The notes beneath the pieces were generated by a model, which saw nothing but the letters and a program-made list of their open reading frames with translations, made no database searches and was not told where the DNA came from. A stretch of DNA of 64,000 bases from Patulibacter sp050252545 (GTDB lineage Bacteria; Actinomycetota; Thermoleophilia; Solirubrobacterales; Solirubrobacteraceae): assembly GCA_050252545.1 (NCBI GenBank), contig JBFWKS010000001.1, positions 5,052-69,051 on the forward strand, given 5' to 3'. Each line of letters starts with the position of its first letter. The stretch's first letter is position 1. A program made the translations under genes and the position numbers. Positions 34,170-43,008 of this stretch are shown piece after piece.

Positions 34170-34985
34170 CTACGCGGTCACCTCGTCGACGAAGCACGCC
34201 AGCTCGTCGAGCACCTCGTCGCGGTTGGTCTCGTTGAAGACCTCGTGGCGGGCGCCCGGGTAGCGGTGGGCGCGCAGGTCGTCCGCCGCCAGCCGCCGGA
34301 CCACCGGCTCGACGAGGTCGGCCGGGGACAGCGCGTCCTCGTCACCGTGGAGCCACAGCAGGGGGGACGTCGACAGCGGCGGGCCGTCCGCCACCGCCTG
34401 CACGGCCTTGAACACCGCGCGGAGCGTCGGGCGCTTGAACGGCCCGTGGTAGACGAGCGGATCGGCGACGTACGCCTCGCCGACGGCGGGATCGCGCGAC
34501 AGGACCGCCGGGTCGATCGGCACCTCGGGCAGCGGGTCCATCTCGACGAGCGGCTCGATCTGCGGGTTGCCGGCGATGAACGGCCCCGCCAGCACCACGC
34601 CGCGCGGGGCGTCGGCCCCGAGCTGCAGGTGACGGGTGACGATGAGCCCGCCGAGCGAGTGACCGACGAGCACGACCGGCAGACCGCGGTGTCGCGCGGT
34701 GACGACGTCGCGCACCGCACCGAGGTCGCGGGCGAGGTCGTCGAAGCTCTCGACGAGCGCCGGCTCGCCGGCCGAACGGCCGTGGGCGTGGTGGTCGGGG
34801 GCGTAGACCGCGGCGCCGTCGGCGACGAGCCGCCGGGCGACGTGGTCGTAGCGACCGCCGTGCTCACCGTAGCCGTGGGCGATCAGGACCACGCGCCGCG
34901 GGACCTTCGGCACCCACGAGCGGACGACGAGCTCGCCGTGGCGACCGGCGACGGTCAGGTCGTCGGTGGTGATCGGGTCGGACAT
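34170..34985 (-). CDS. Alpha/beta hydrolase, monoacylglycerol-lipase-like
   Basis: A 271-residue serine hydrolase. The oxyanion region is LIAHGYGEHGGRYDHVA, the nucleophile elbow VGHSLGGL (Ser near residue 110), the acid DED in LWLHGDEDALSP, and the catalytic His in GARHEVFNE. This set and the length fit monoglyceride lipases. GAGGAG lies 8 bp upstream of the ATG. It is the last gene of the minus-strand glycerolipid group, 119 bp behind WS/DGAT, so it may recycle the acylglycerols made by its neighbours. Confidence 0.85.
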   Translation of the reverse strand: MSDPITTDDLTVAGRHGELVVRSWVPKVPRRVVLIAHGYGEHGGRYDHVARRLVADGAAVYAPDHHAHGRSAGEPALVESFDDLARDLGAVRDVVTARHRGLPVVLVGHSLGGLIVTRHLQLGADAPRGVVLAGPFIAGNPQIEPLVEMDPLPEVPIDPAVLSRDPAVGEAYVADPLVYHGPFKRPTLRAVFKAVQAVADGPPLSTSPLLWLHGDEDALSPADLVEPVVRRLAADDLRAHRYPGARHEVFNETNRDEVLDELACFVDEVTA

Positions 34986-35104
34986 GTGGGGTGCTCCTCG
35001 GGTCGGGCCGCGGGCGTCCACGTCGCTGACGCGCGCCGGGCCGGGCTGGTGGTCGGTCGGAACGATCGGTTGGGGCGGGAGCCGGATCGCCGGCGCCCGG
35101 CGGG

Positions 35105-36490
35105 TCAGGCGACGGCCAGCACCTCGTCGAACGCCTCGACGAGCGACCGGCGGAACAGCGGCACGTCGGCGACGGCGGCGGAGTCGAGGTTGGCCCCGAC
35201 GCAGGCACGGTCCCCGTGCGAGACGAGCGTGATCATCGCCGCGGCCCCGGGCAGTGGCGCGTACGGATAGAGCCGCTCCACCCGCGCCCCGGCCAGGTAC
35301 ACCGGCTCGCGGATGCCCGGCACGTTCGACGCCTGCAGGTCGGTCCCGCGCATCGCCGGGCCGAGCATCCGCGCCACGACCGGGGCCGGTAGCCGGGCCA
35401 TCACCGGGGTGACGTGGCTCAGCACGTCGAGCGCCGGGTCGTGCCGGGCGGCGCGCACCAGGGCGCCGATCGCCTGCATCCGTCGGACCGGGTCGGGCTC
35501 GTCGAGCGGTCCCGCCATCCTCGCAGCGGCGAACTGATTGCCGCCGGCGGGGGCGTCGTCCTTGCGCACCGAGACCGGGATCGCGATCGGGATCGCCGGC
35601 ACCGGGCTGCCGTGCGCCTCGTGGTACCGGGCGAACGTGCCGAGCAGCGCCGCCAGGTAGGCGTCGTTGACGGTGCCTCCCGCCACGCGTCCGGCGTCTC
35701 GCAGCGCCTTGAACGGCATCTCGTGCGCCACGAACCGCCACGTCAGGTCGCGCTCGGCGAGCAGCGGCGACGGTGGCGCGGGCGGGTCGCCGAGGACGCG
35801 CCTGGCGGACGTCACCGCGGTCGACGCGTCACGGACGAACGACGCCGGGCGCCGGAGCGCGCCGACCGCCGACGACGCCAGGCTGAGGGCACGTCGCGCG
35901 TCGGAGGCACCGAGCCGTGCGGCGGTCCTGACGCGGCCGCGCGGACGGATGACGGCGGGCAGCGGCAGTTCGGGTCGGTCGGTCGTCGGCTCCACCGTCC
36001 GCGAGTGCATGGCGTCGAGGAGCTGCACGATGCCGATGCCGTCGGTGGAGCTGTGGTGCAGCTTCAGCACGTACGCCGCGGCCCCGTCGGGCAGGCCCTC
36101 CAGGAGGATCGCCTCCCACGGGGGACGAGCGCGGTCGAACGGGGCCATCGCGATCCGGGCGGCCGCGTCGAGCGCGTCGTCGAGCGTCGCCCCGTCCGGG
36201 AGCGACTCCCAGCGCAGGTGGTGGTCCAGGTCGAACCGCTCGTCGCTGACCCAGCGGGCGGTGCCGATCCCCGGGTCGTCGACGCGACGACGGAACCGCG
36301 GGACGGCACGGGACGCCCACTCGTGCGCGGCACGCAGCCGCTCGCGCTCGGGTGCCCGGTCCAGGAGCTCGACGCCGACGATCGTCGAGCGCAGCGCCGG
36401 GTCGCGCTCGGCGCGCCACATGACCGTCTCGATCGGGCTCAGGTCGTCGTCGGTGCCCCACCGGAAGGACCGGTCCGCGGTACGGGCCAT
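35105..36490 (-). CDS. Wax ester synthase/diacylglycerol acyltransferase (WS/DGAT)
   Basis: A 461-residue acyltransferase of the bacterial WS/DGAT family, which makes triacylglycerol from diacylglycerol or wax ester from fatty alcohol using acyl-CoA. The catalytic HHxxxDG motif is HHSSTDG at residues 145-151. The N-terminus has DLSPIETVMWRAERD, a variant of the family's start. The C-terminal domain includes NDAYLAALLGTF, ASNVPGIREPVYLAGARVERLYPYAPL and an ending typical of the family. The start overlaps the gpsA stop by one base. Confidence 0.9.
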   Translation of the reverse strand: MARTADRSFRWGTDDDLSPIETVMWRAERDPALRSTIVGVELLDRAPERERLRAAHEWASRAVPRFRRRVDDPGIGTARWVSDERFDLDHHLRWESLPDGATLDDALDAAARIAMAPFDRARPPWEAILLEGLPDGAAAYVLKLHHSSTDGIGIVQLLDAMHSRTVEPTTDRPELPLPAVIRPRGRVRTAARLGASDARRALSLASSAVGALRRPASFVRDASTAVTSARRVLGDPPAPPSPLLAERDLTWRFVAHEMPFKALRDAGRVAGGTVNDAYLAALLGTFARYHEAHGSPVPAIPIAIPVSVRKDDAPAGGNQFAAARMAGPLDEPDPVRRMQAIGALVRAARHDPALDVLSHVTPVMARLPAPVVARMLGPAMRGTDLQASNVPGIREPVYLAGARVERLYPYAPLPGAAAMITLVSHGDRACVGANLDSAAVADVPLFRRSLVEAFDEVLAVA

Positions 36491-37500
36491 CACGCCACCT
36501 CGTGTCGTTCGCTCTCGGCGATGATCCGGCGCAGGCCGCGGTAGGCCTCGCGCGGGTGCCGTCCGTGGTGGACGACCTGCTCGACCTCGTGGCAGATCGG
36601 CAGCCGGCAGCCGTACCGGCCCGAGAGCTCCATCGCCGTCGTCGCGGTGCGCACGCCCTCGGCGACCTGGCCCATCTCGTCGACGATCTGCTGCAGCGTC
36701 CGGCCCTGCGCGAGCCCCTCGCCGACACGGCGGTTGCGCGAGAGCGGACTGATGCACGTGGCCAGGAGGTCGCCCATCCCGGTGAGCCCCGAGAACGTGC
36801 GCTCGTCGGCGCCGAGCGCGACGCCCAGGCGCGTGATCTCGGCCAGGCCACGGGTGATCACCAGCGCGCGGGTGTTGTCGCCGACCCCGAGCCCGTCGGC
36901 CATGCCGCTGGCGATCGCGATGACGTTCTTGAGCGCCCCGCCGAGCTCGGACCCGACGATGTCGTCGTTGCGGTAGACACGGAAGCGGTCGGTGGAGAAG
37001 ATCGGCTGCAGCGTGCGCGCGACCTCCTCGTCGCGCGTCGCCACGACGACCGCCGCGGCCAGGCCGTCGAGCACCTCGCGGGCGAGGTTCGGGCCGGACA
37101 TCGCCGCGACCGGATGGCCGGGCAGCTCCTCGGCGATGATCTCCGTCGGCCGCAGGTGCGTTCCCGGCTCCAGGCCCTTGGCGAGCGACGCGACCGGCAC
37201 CCCCGGACGGATGTGGCGGGCCACCTCGGGCAGCGTCGTGCGGAACGCGTGCGACGGGACACCCATCACGAGCACGTCGGCGCCGGCGACCGCGGATGCC
37301 AGGTCGGTCGTCGCGTCCAGCCCGTCGGGGAGTGGCCGGTCCCCCAGGAAGCGCGTGTTGCGATGCCGGTCGCGGACGTCCTCGACGACCGCGGGATCGC
37401 GCGCCCACAGCGTCGTCGGAACGTGGTTGGCGGCGAGCGCCGCGACGGTCGTGCCCCACGAGCCCCCGCCGAGGACCGTGACCTGCCGGGGTGCGGTCAC
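36490..37500 (-). CDS. gpsA: NAD(P)-dependent glycerol-3-phosphate dehydrogenase
   Basis: A 336-residue enzyme that reduces dihydroxyacetone phosphate to sn-glycerol-3-phosphate for lipid synthesis. The nucleotide-binding VTVLGGGSWGTTVAAL is at residues 8-22. The substrate and catalytic region reads AMSGPNLAREV, then GALKNVIAIASGMADGLGVGDNTRALVITRG with the catalytic Lys. The family motif TFSGLTGMGDLLATC is complete. The GTG at 37500 overlaps the previous stop (GTGA); a longer in-frame extension upstream is arginine-rich shadow sequence. The operon position supplies the backbone for PlsB. Confidence 0.93.
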   Translation of the reverse strand: MTAPRQVTVLGGGSWGTTVAALAANHVPTTLWARDPAVVEDVRDRHRNTRFLGDRPLPDGLDATTDLASAVAGADVLVMGVPSHAFRTTLPEVARHIRPGVPVASLAKGLEPGTHLRPTEIIAEELPGHPVAAMSGPNLAREVLDGLAAAVVVATRDEEVARTLQPIFSTDRFRVYRNDDIVGSELGGALKNVIAIASGMADGLGVGDNTRALVITRGLAEITRLGVALGADERTFSGLTGMGDLLATCISPLSRNRRVGEGLAQGRTLQQIVDEMGQVAEGVRTATTAMELSGRYGCRLPICHEVEQVVHHGRHPREAYRGLRRIIAESERHEVA

Positions 37501-38972
37501 GACGAGCCCTCCGCCAGGGCCGGTCGCGGTGGTTCGGGCCAGTCGGCGAGCGTCGCCACGAACCGGTCGCGGACGTCGGCGACGTGCTCGTCGAGCGTCT
37601 CGCGCCGCCAGCCGCCCGTGTCGATCGGCGCCAGCACGGCCACGTCGATCCGTCCGGGACGGATCCGTTGGGTGTTGCCCCACATCACCTCGCCGGCGTT
37701 GCGGAGCACGATCGGCACCATCGGCACCTCGGCCTGCATGGCGATGTGGAACGCGCCCTTCTTGAACGGGCCCAGGCGCGGCGACACCGAGCGGGTGCCC
37801 TCCGGGCTGATCGCGAGCGACACGCGCTCCTCGCGGACCTTGCGGACCGCGGGGGCCATCGCCTCACGGGCCTGCTTGATGTCGCTGCGGTCGATGAACG
37901 CCACGTCACCCAGGCGCAGCAGCGGCCCGAAGACCGGGTTGCTGCGGACCTCCTTCTTGGCGACCCCGGTGAACCCGGTCCGCAGCAGGTGCATCATCAC
38001 CGGCACGTCGATGCCGCTCTGGTGGTTGAAGACGAAGACGCACGGCCGCGCCGACCAGAGGTGCTCGCGACCGGCGACGACCCGTACGTCGACGCCGGTG
38101 AGCGCGAGCGCCAGGTCCGATCCGACACCGGCGGCGATGTCGATCGCGGTGCTGCGCGACCGGCGCAGCGCCCCGATGCCGAGTCCGGCGACGAGCCCGG
38201 TCGCGACCGCGCCGTAGAGCGTCCCGGTCCGCGCGAGGTCACGCAGTCCGGGGCGGTCGTCACGACGGTCGCAGCGCAGCACCGGCCAGCCGTCGCGGCC
38301 GGCGCGGTCCAGCAGCTCCGGCTCCGGCTCGACGGCGGCCGGGTGACCGACGGCCTCCAGCAGCGGGATGTCCTCGGTGCCGTTGGAGTACGCGAACGCG
38401 TCGGCCGGGTCGGCGCCGCACTCCTCCAGCAGGTCGAGCAGCGCCCGCGCCTTGCCGTCGCCCCACGGCGGCCTGCCCAGGGCGCGGCCGGTCAGGCGGC
38501 CGTCGCCGTCGACCTCGACCTCGGTGCAGATGATCGTGTCGACGTCGAGCTCGCGTGCCGCCGGCTCGATCTGGAACCGGGTCGCGGAGGTGGCGAGGAC
38601 GACGGTGTGCCCCCGCGCGTGGTGGGCGGCGACGAGCGGCCACACCTCGGGGTGCAGCCGCTCGGCGATCTCCATCCTGAAGAGCCGCCGGCCGAGCTCC
38701 TGCAGGTCCTCCTCGAACGCGCCGGTCCACGCGCCGAGCGACAGCTCCAGCAGCCGGTCGAAGTCCTCCGCGGTCCGGAGGCCACGTCGCAGCAGCGCCA
38801 GCGTCTTCGCCAGCTCGACCGGGCCCAGGTCCCAGGTCCGCAGCCGGTGCGCGTAGAACCGCGACGCCGAGTAGCCGGAGATCACCGTCCCGTCGTAGTC
38901 GAAGCACGCCACGGTCGCCGGCCCGGCCGGCGCCTCGCGGATCCGGGCGACGAGCTCAGGCGTCGTCGCCAT
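37497..38972 (-). CDS. Fused HAD-IB phosphatase and PlsC acyltransferase
   Basis: A 491-residue two-domain protein. The N-terminal HAD-IB (SerB-like) phosphatase has motif I DYDGT (D25 and D27), ATSATRFQIEP as motif II region and FAYSNGTEDIPLLEAVG as motif IV. The C-terminal PlsC acyltransferase (from about residue 290) has the catalytic NHQSGID (HX4D) and the substrate motif SPEGTRS. PlsC makes phosphatidic acid from lysophosphatidic acid. The fused phosphatase could remove the phosphate to give diacylglycerol for the WS/DGAT (inference). It overlaps the genes on both sides. Confidence 0.9.
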   Translation of the reverse strand: MATTPELVARIREAPAGPATVACFDYDGTVISGYSASRFYAHRLRTWDLGPVELAKTLALLRRGLRTAEDFDRLLELSLGAWTGAFEEDLQELGRRLFRMEIAERLHPEVWPLVAAHHARGHTVVLATSATRFQIEPAARELDVDTIICTEVEVDGDGRLTGRALGRPPWGDGKARALLDLLEECGADPADAFAYSNGTEDIPLLEAVGHPAAVEPEPELLDRAGRDGWPVLRCDRRDDRPGLRDLARTGTLYGAVATGLVAGLGIGALRRSRSTAIDIAAGVGSDLALALTGVDVRVVAGREHLWSARPCVFVFNHQSGIDVPVMMHLLRTGFTGVAKKEVRSNPVFGPLLRLGDVAFIDRSDIKQAREAMAPAVRKVREERVSLAISPEGTRSVSPRLGPFKKGAFHIAMQAEVPMVPIVLRNAGEVMWGNTQRIRPGRIDVAVLAPIDTGGWRRETLDEHVADVRDRFVATLADWPEPPRPALAEGSS

Positions 38973-41217
38973 CGAGCACCTCCGCCAGGGTCGCGCGGTC
39001 CAGGGCCTCGATCACCCGGAGCCGTCCGATGATCTCCTCGAGCTCGTCGAGCCATGCGCGCCGGGCGGTGCGCACCGGTTCGCGCCCCGGGTCGACGAGG
39101 TCGCGGTTGGCCGCCAGGTCGAGGGCGGCGGCGAACAGCTCGCGCGACACCGACTCGGCCCCGTGGACCTCGCCGCGGAGCACCGCCTGCTGGCCGGTGC
39201 CGAGGCACTCGGTGAGCAGGTCCTCGCGGCCGATCCCCTTCCGCGGGTCGAGGGCGACGAGCCGACGGGCGACGATGAGCTGCGCGTCGAAGAACGACCG
39301 CAGGGTGCGGTGCGCGACGAGCATCCGCTGCTGGGAGAGCAGCTCGCCCGCCCCGGCCTGGGTGCCCATCTGCTCCTGCCACCCGGTCGCGAACCGGTCG
39401 GTCTGCTCGCGCAGCTCGCGGCGGAAGCGCGCCTTGTCGTGGAAGAAGAACTCGAACTTCAGGAGGTCGCGCAGCGCGAGAGCGTCCTCCCATGCGCGCT
39501 CCAGTCGCTCCGGACCGGGGGGCTCCGGGGACCGGGTCAGCCCGACGACGACGAGCTCCACGATCGCCCGCAGGATCAGGTGGTGCAGCGCCCCGTTGCG
39601 GTAGAACGCGGCGACGCCGTGGCCGTTCGGTGCGATCGACCAGACCGGTTCGTCGCCCCCGTCGAAGCGGGTCACCGCGTCGGCGTCGACGAGCGCGTCG
39701 AGCGCGCTGCGCAGCGCGTTGGGGTGGCGCAGGCGGTCGAGGTCGCCGCGCGCACCGCGCTCGGCCAGCAGGTCCAACAGCGGGCCGGTCAGGGCGACGA
39801 TCTCGTCGAGCGTCAGCGCCCGGTCGCGCAGGCCGAGCAGGACGAACGAGACGACCGACGTGCCGCGGACCGGCGTGACCTCGTTGATGCCGGTGCAGAT
39901 CCGGAACGCGACCTTCTCGAGCTGCGCGCGACCGGGTCCGGCCTCCTCGAGGGCGTCCCGCAGCGAGAACGGCTCACCGAACTCCACCCGTGCGGTGCCG
40001 ACGTTGCGGCTCTGTGCCCGCACGTAGTCCACCCACCAGCGCAGTCCCTCGCCGCGCTTGGGTGCGCCGCGCTGCTCGGCGACCATCGCCGTCACCTCGT
40101 GCAGCCGGTCGTAGAGGATCGACGTCGGCACGAGCAGCACGTCGCGGTCGCCGTCGGCGACCGCCTCGGTCAGGTAGTGGAGGAGCCCGTACCGCGGCGG
40201 ACGGAGCTTGCCGGTCCGCGTCCGGCCGCCCTCGATGTACCACTCGAGGTTGAACCGCTTGGCGACGAGGTGCGAGAAGTACGCCCGGATCGCCAGCCGG
40301 TAGAGCCGGTCCCCACCGAACTTGCGGCGGATGAAGATGACCCCCGACCGCTTGCCGAGCGGCCCCAACGGCCAGAACGACATGTTGTCGCCGCCGAGCA
40401 GGTGGTTGCGCGGCATGTCCGCCTGGTGCAGCACCTCCGCGAGCACGAGCGGATCGACGTACGAGCGGTGGGTCGGCAGGAAGACGAGCGCGTGCTCGCG
40501 GTTGCGGGCCCGCAACCGCTCGATGTCCGCGTGGTCGACCTCGACCGTCCACGCGCGGGCGTGCATCGGCCGCACGAACGCCCGGAAGGCGTCGATCGCC
40601 AGCGGGCTCTGCACCGCGACGAGCTCGTGCAGGCCTTCGGTCGCGCCCTCGAGCGCCTCCGCGAACGGCACGTCGAGGTCGTCGGCGATCTTCGCCACAT
40701 CGTCGTGGAACGATGCCGACGCCGCGATCTGCTCGGCGACGTGACGGGGCACCTTGTAGCGGTCGCCGAGGACCTGTCGCTCCGCCCGGTCGCACGCGAG
40801 CTGGGCCTGGCGAGCGACGAAGGCGGCGCGCCGCTCGGCCGATCCACCGCCCTCCTCGCTGCGGAACCGCTCGTCGAGCTCGCCGGCCGTCGCGGCCTGA
40901 CCGACGGTCACTCGCAGCCGCTCGGGGCTGCGCGCCACGGCCAGGCGCTGGATCCGGTCGCGCGGACGGCGTGGGTCCAGCAGCGTGGCCAGATCACGGG
41001 TGCGCCCGGAGGACGGCAGCCACGTGACCCGCACCGGCTCGACGAGTCGGTCGGGATCGTCGAGCCGGCGTGACACGGCGGGGTCACCGATCGTTGCGAC
41101 GGTCGCGCCTGGACGCTCCCGCGACGCCCACGCCTCGAGCGCCTCGCGCTCGGTCCGCGTCCGGGCATCGGCGAGGACGAGCACCGATGGTGGTGCGAGC
41201 GTGCTCGTGCCGTTCAT
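38956..41217 (-). CDS. plsB: Glycerol-3-phosphate 1-O-acyltransferase, PlsB-like
   Basis: A 753-residue PlsB-type acyltransferase catalysing the first acylation of glycerol-3-phosphate at the membrane. Blocks in order: FLPTHRSYVDPLVLAEVL with catalytic His-Asp (HX4D), GDNMSFWPLGPLGKRSGVIFIRR, EWYIEGGRTRTGKLRPPRYGLL, and VLLVPTSILYDRL. The N-terminal 200 and C-terminal 250 residues match the large PlsB layout. ATG 41217 is used; an in-frame ATG at 41256 would add 13 residues. It is the first gene of the operon and overlaps the HAD-PlsC gene by 17 bp. Confidence 0.9.
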   Translation of the reverse strand: MNGTSTLAPPSVLVLADARTRTEREALEAWASRERPGATVATIGDPAVSRRLDDPDRLVEPVRVTWLPSSGRTRDLATLLDPRRPRDRIQRLAVARSPERLRVTVGQAATAGELDERFRSEEGGGSAERRAAFVARQAQLACDRAERQVLGDRYKVPRHVAEQIAASASFHDDVAKIADDLDVPFAEALEGATEGLHELVAVQSPLAIDAFRAFVRPMHARAWTVEVDHADIERLRARNREHALVFLPTHRSYVDPLVLAEVLHQADMPRNHLLGGDNMSFWPLGPLGKRSGVIFIRRKFGGDRLYRLAIRAYFSHLVAKRFNLEWYIEGGRTRTGKLRPPRYGLLHYLTEAVADGDRDVLLVPTSILYDRLHEVTAMVAEQRGAPKRGEGLRWWVDYVRAQSRNVGTARVEFGEPFSLRDALEEAGPGRAQLEKVAFRICTGINEVTPVRGTSVVSFVLLGLRDRALTLDEIVALTGPLLDLLAERGARGDLDRLRHPNALRSALDALVDADAVTRFDGGDEPVWSIAPNGHGVAAFYRNGALHHLILRAIVELVVVGLTRSPEPPGPERLERAWEDALALRDLLKFEFFFHDKARFRRELREQTDRFATGWQEQMGTQAGAGELLSQQRMLVAHRTLRSFFDAQLIVARRLVALDPRKGIGREDLLTECLGTGQQAVLRGEVHGAESVSRELFAAALDLAANRDLVDPGREPVRTARRAWLDELEEIIGRLRVIEALDRATLAEVLDGDDA

Positions 41218-41429
41218 GCCAGATCCCTGCTCACCATCACGCGTTGTGGACACCATGACGCCTCGCCCGTGCCCCGACGGGCAGGAGAACCCGTCGGGGC
41301 GACGGATCTCTCCCGGACGGGTGACCGGGCCGACCCCCCCGTGTGGGGTGGGACGGACCGGCGCGGTGGCGCGCCGGGGTCACGGTGCGGTCACCCGGAC
41401 CTTCCGTCCGCCGGGGTCGGCGCGTCCGG

Positions 41430-42749
41430 TCAGTGCGGGACGGGGCAGGTCGCGGTGGCGTCGGCAACGGTCCCGGTGGCCGGCGTCCCGCTGCCGGAGG
41501 TCACCGGCGTCCAACGGACCTGCAGCCGGTGGATCCCGTTGATGAAGTTGTTCTCCTGGTACTCCGGCTCGTCGGCGGTGAGGTCGGGCATCGTGCCGTA
41601 GACCTCGCGCAGCAGCGACTTGAGCGTCGTGCGGGCCAGCGCGTTGCCGAGGCAGTAGTGCGGGCCGCCGCCACCGAACGCGACGTGGCGGTTGGGGTCG
41701 CGGAGGATGTCGAACTCGTCGGCGTTGTCGTAGATCTCCTCGTCGCGGTTGCCCGAGCAATACCAGAGCACGACCTTGTCGCCCTGCTTGATCTGGGCGT
41801 CGCGAACCTGCACGTCCTGCGTGGCGGTGCGGCGCATGTGCAGCAGCGGCGACGCCACGCGGAGGATCTCCTCGACCGCCCCGTCGATCCGGCCGTCCAT
41901 GTCCTCCAGCAGCAGCGCGAGCTGGTCGGGGTTCTGCGAGAACAGCCGGATCGCGTGCGCGGAGGAGTGACGCGTGGTGTCGTTGGCGGCGACGGCGAGC
42001 AGGACGAAGAACGCGGAAATCTCGTCCTCGGTCATGTGCTGGCCCTCCCACTCGGCGTCGAGCATCCAGCTGACGAGGTCCTCTCCGCGGTTCTCGCGCC
42101 GCTCCTCGGCGAGCTCCTGCACGACGGAGTGCAGGTCGATGACGCAGTCGGCGAACAGCTCCAGCCCGCTCTGCTCTCCACAGACCTCCGGGTCGCCCCA
42201 GGCGAGCAGGCGCTGCGCGGCGCTGATGGTCTTCTCGTACAGACGGTCGGGGACGCCGAAGAAGCTCGCGAAGATCCGTCCGGGCAGGTGCATCGACACC
42301 AGGTCGACGAAGTCGCCCTCGCCCTTGGGCGCCATCTCCTGGACGAGGTCGCGGGCGTGCCCACGGACCCAGCCGTCGAGTCGGCGCATGTTCCTGGGCT
42401 TGAACGCGTCGAGGGTGATGCCCCGCAGCTGCGTGTGGCGCGGCGCGTCCATGGCGATGAACGACTGCGCCGCCTCGGTCATCAACGGGTCGAAGGTCTC
42501 CATGGTGATCCCCTCGGCGCTGGAGAAGATCTGCGGGTTGCGGCTGGCGTAGCGGATGTCCTCGTACTTCGTCAGCGACCAGAACCCCTGGGTGTTGAGC
42601 TCGGGCGGCAGCAGGTCGGACTCCGGCGCACGGCTCCACGGCACCGGGTTCTCGCGGCGCAGGACAGCGAACGCGGCGTCGCGCTCATCCGGGTGCTTGG
42701 CCCAGAACGACTTGGCTGCGAGATCGATCTCATCGAGGGTGGTGCTCAT
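41430..42749 (-). CDS. Cytochrome P450, copy 1
   Basis: A 439-residue soluble bacterial P450 monooxygenase. The I-helix motif is AVAANDTTRHS (Asn variant of A-G-x-D-T), the ExxR motif EEILR, and the heme loop AFGGGGPHYCLGNALAR with the cysteine ligand. It needs separate ferredoxin and reductase partners, none adjacent. The AxNDTTR I-helix and length resemble P450s that hydroxylate steroid or terpenoid side chains (CYP125/142/124 type), but the substrate is unknown. The start has GGAGGAG 8 bp upstream. It is divergent from the second GAF-LuxR gene. Confidence 0.92.
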   Translation of the reverse strand: MSTTLDEIDLAAKSFWAKHPDERDAAFAVLRRENPVPWSRAPESDLLPPELNTQGFWSLTKYEDIRYASRNPQIFSSAEGITMETFDPLMTEAAQSFIAMDAPRHTQLRGITLDAFKPRNMRRLDGWVRGHARDLVQEMAPKGEGDFVDLVSMHLPGRIFASFFGVPDRLYEKTISAAQRLLAWGDPEVCGEQSGLELFADCVIDLHSVVQELAEERRENRGEDLVSWMLDAEWEGQHMTEDEISAFFVLLAVAANDTTRHSSAHAIRLFSQNPDQLALLLEDMDGRIDGAVEEILRVASPLLHMRRTATQDVQVRDAQIKQGDKVVLWYCSGNRDEEIYDNADEFDILRDPNRHVAFGGGGPHYCLGNALARTTLKSLLREVYGTMPDLTADEPEYQENNFINGIHRLQVRWTPVTSGSGTPATGTVADATATCPVPH

Positions 42750-43008
42750 GCTGCTCTCCTCCGTCGGGGTGTCACCCAGTTCATCCCAGAGCGACCGGGG
42801 GTCCGGCGACGGAGGAACCCCGAACCGCCCGGGGCCCGCTGGGCGAAATCCCGAAACGGCGCGGGAGGCCTGCACGGCGCGGACGCACCGGCGGCGCGGT
42901 CCGTCTCGTGCGCGACGGCGCGGAGCGCACCGTGCCGGACGGCGTGGGATGCAGCGTCCACCGGGACGATCCACCGCCGTCGGGCCGCCGGGGGCGTAGT
43001 ATCGAGCG

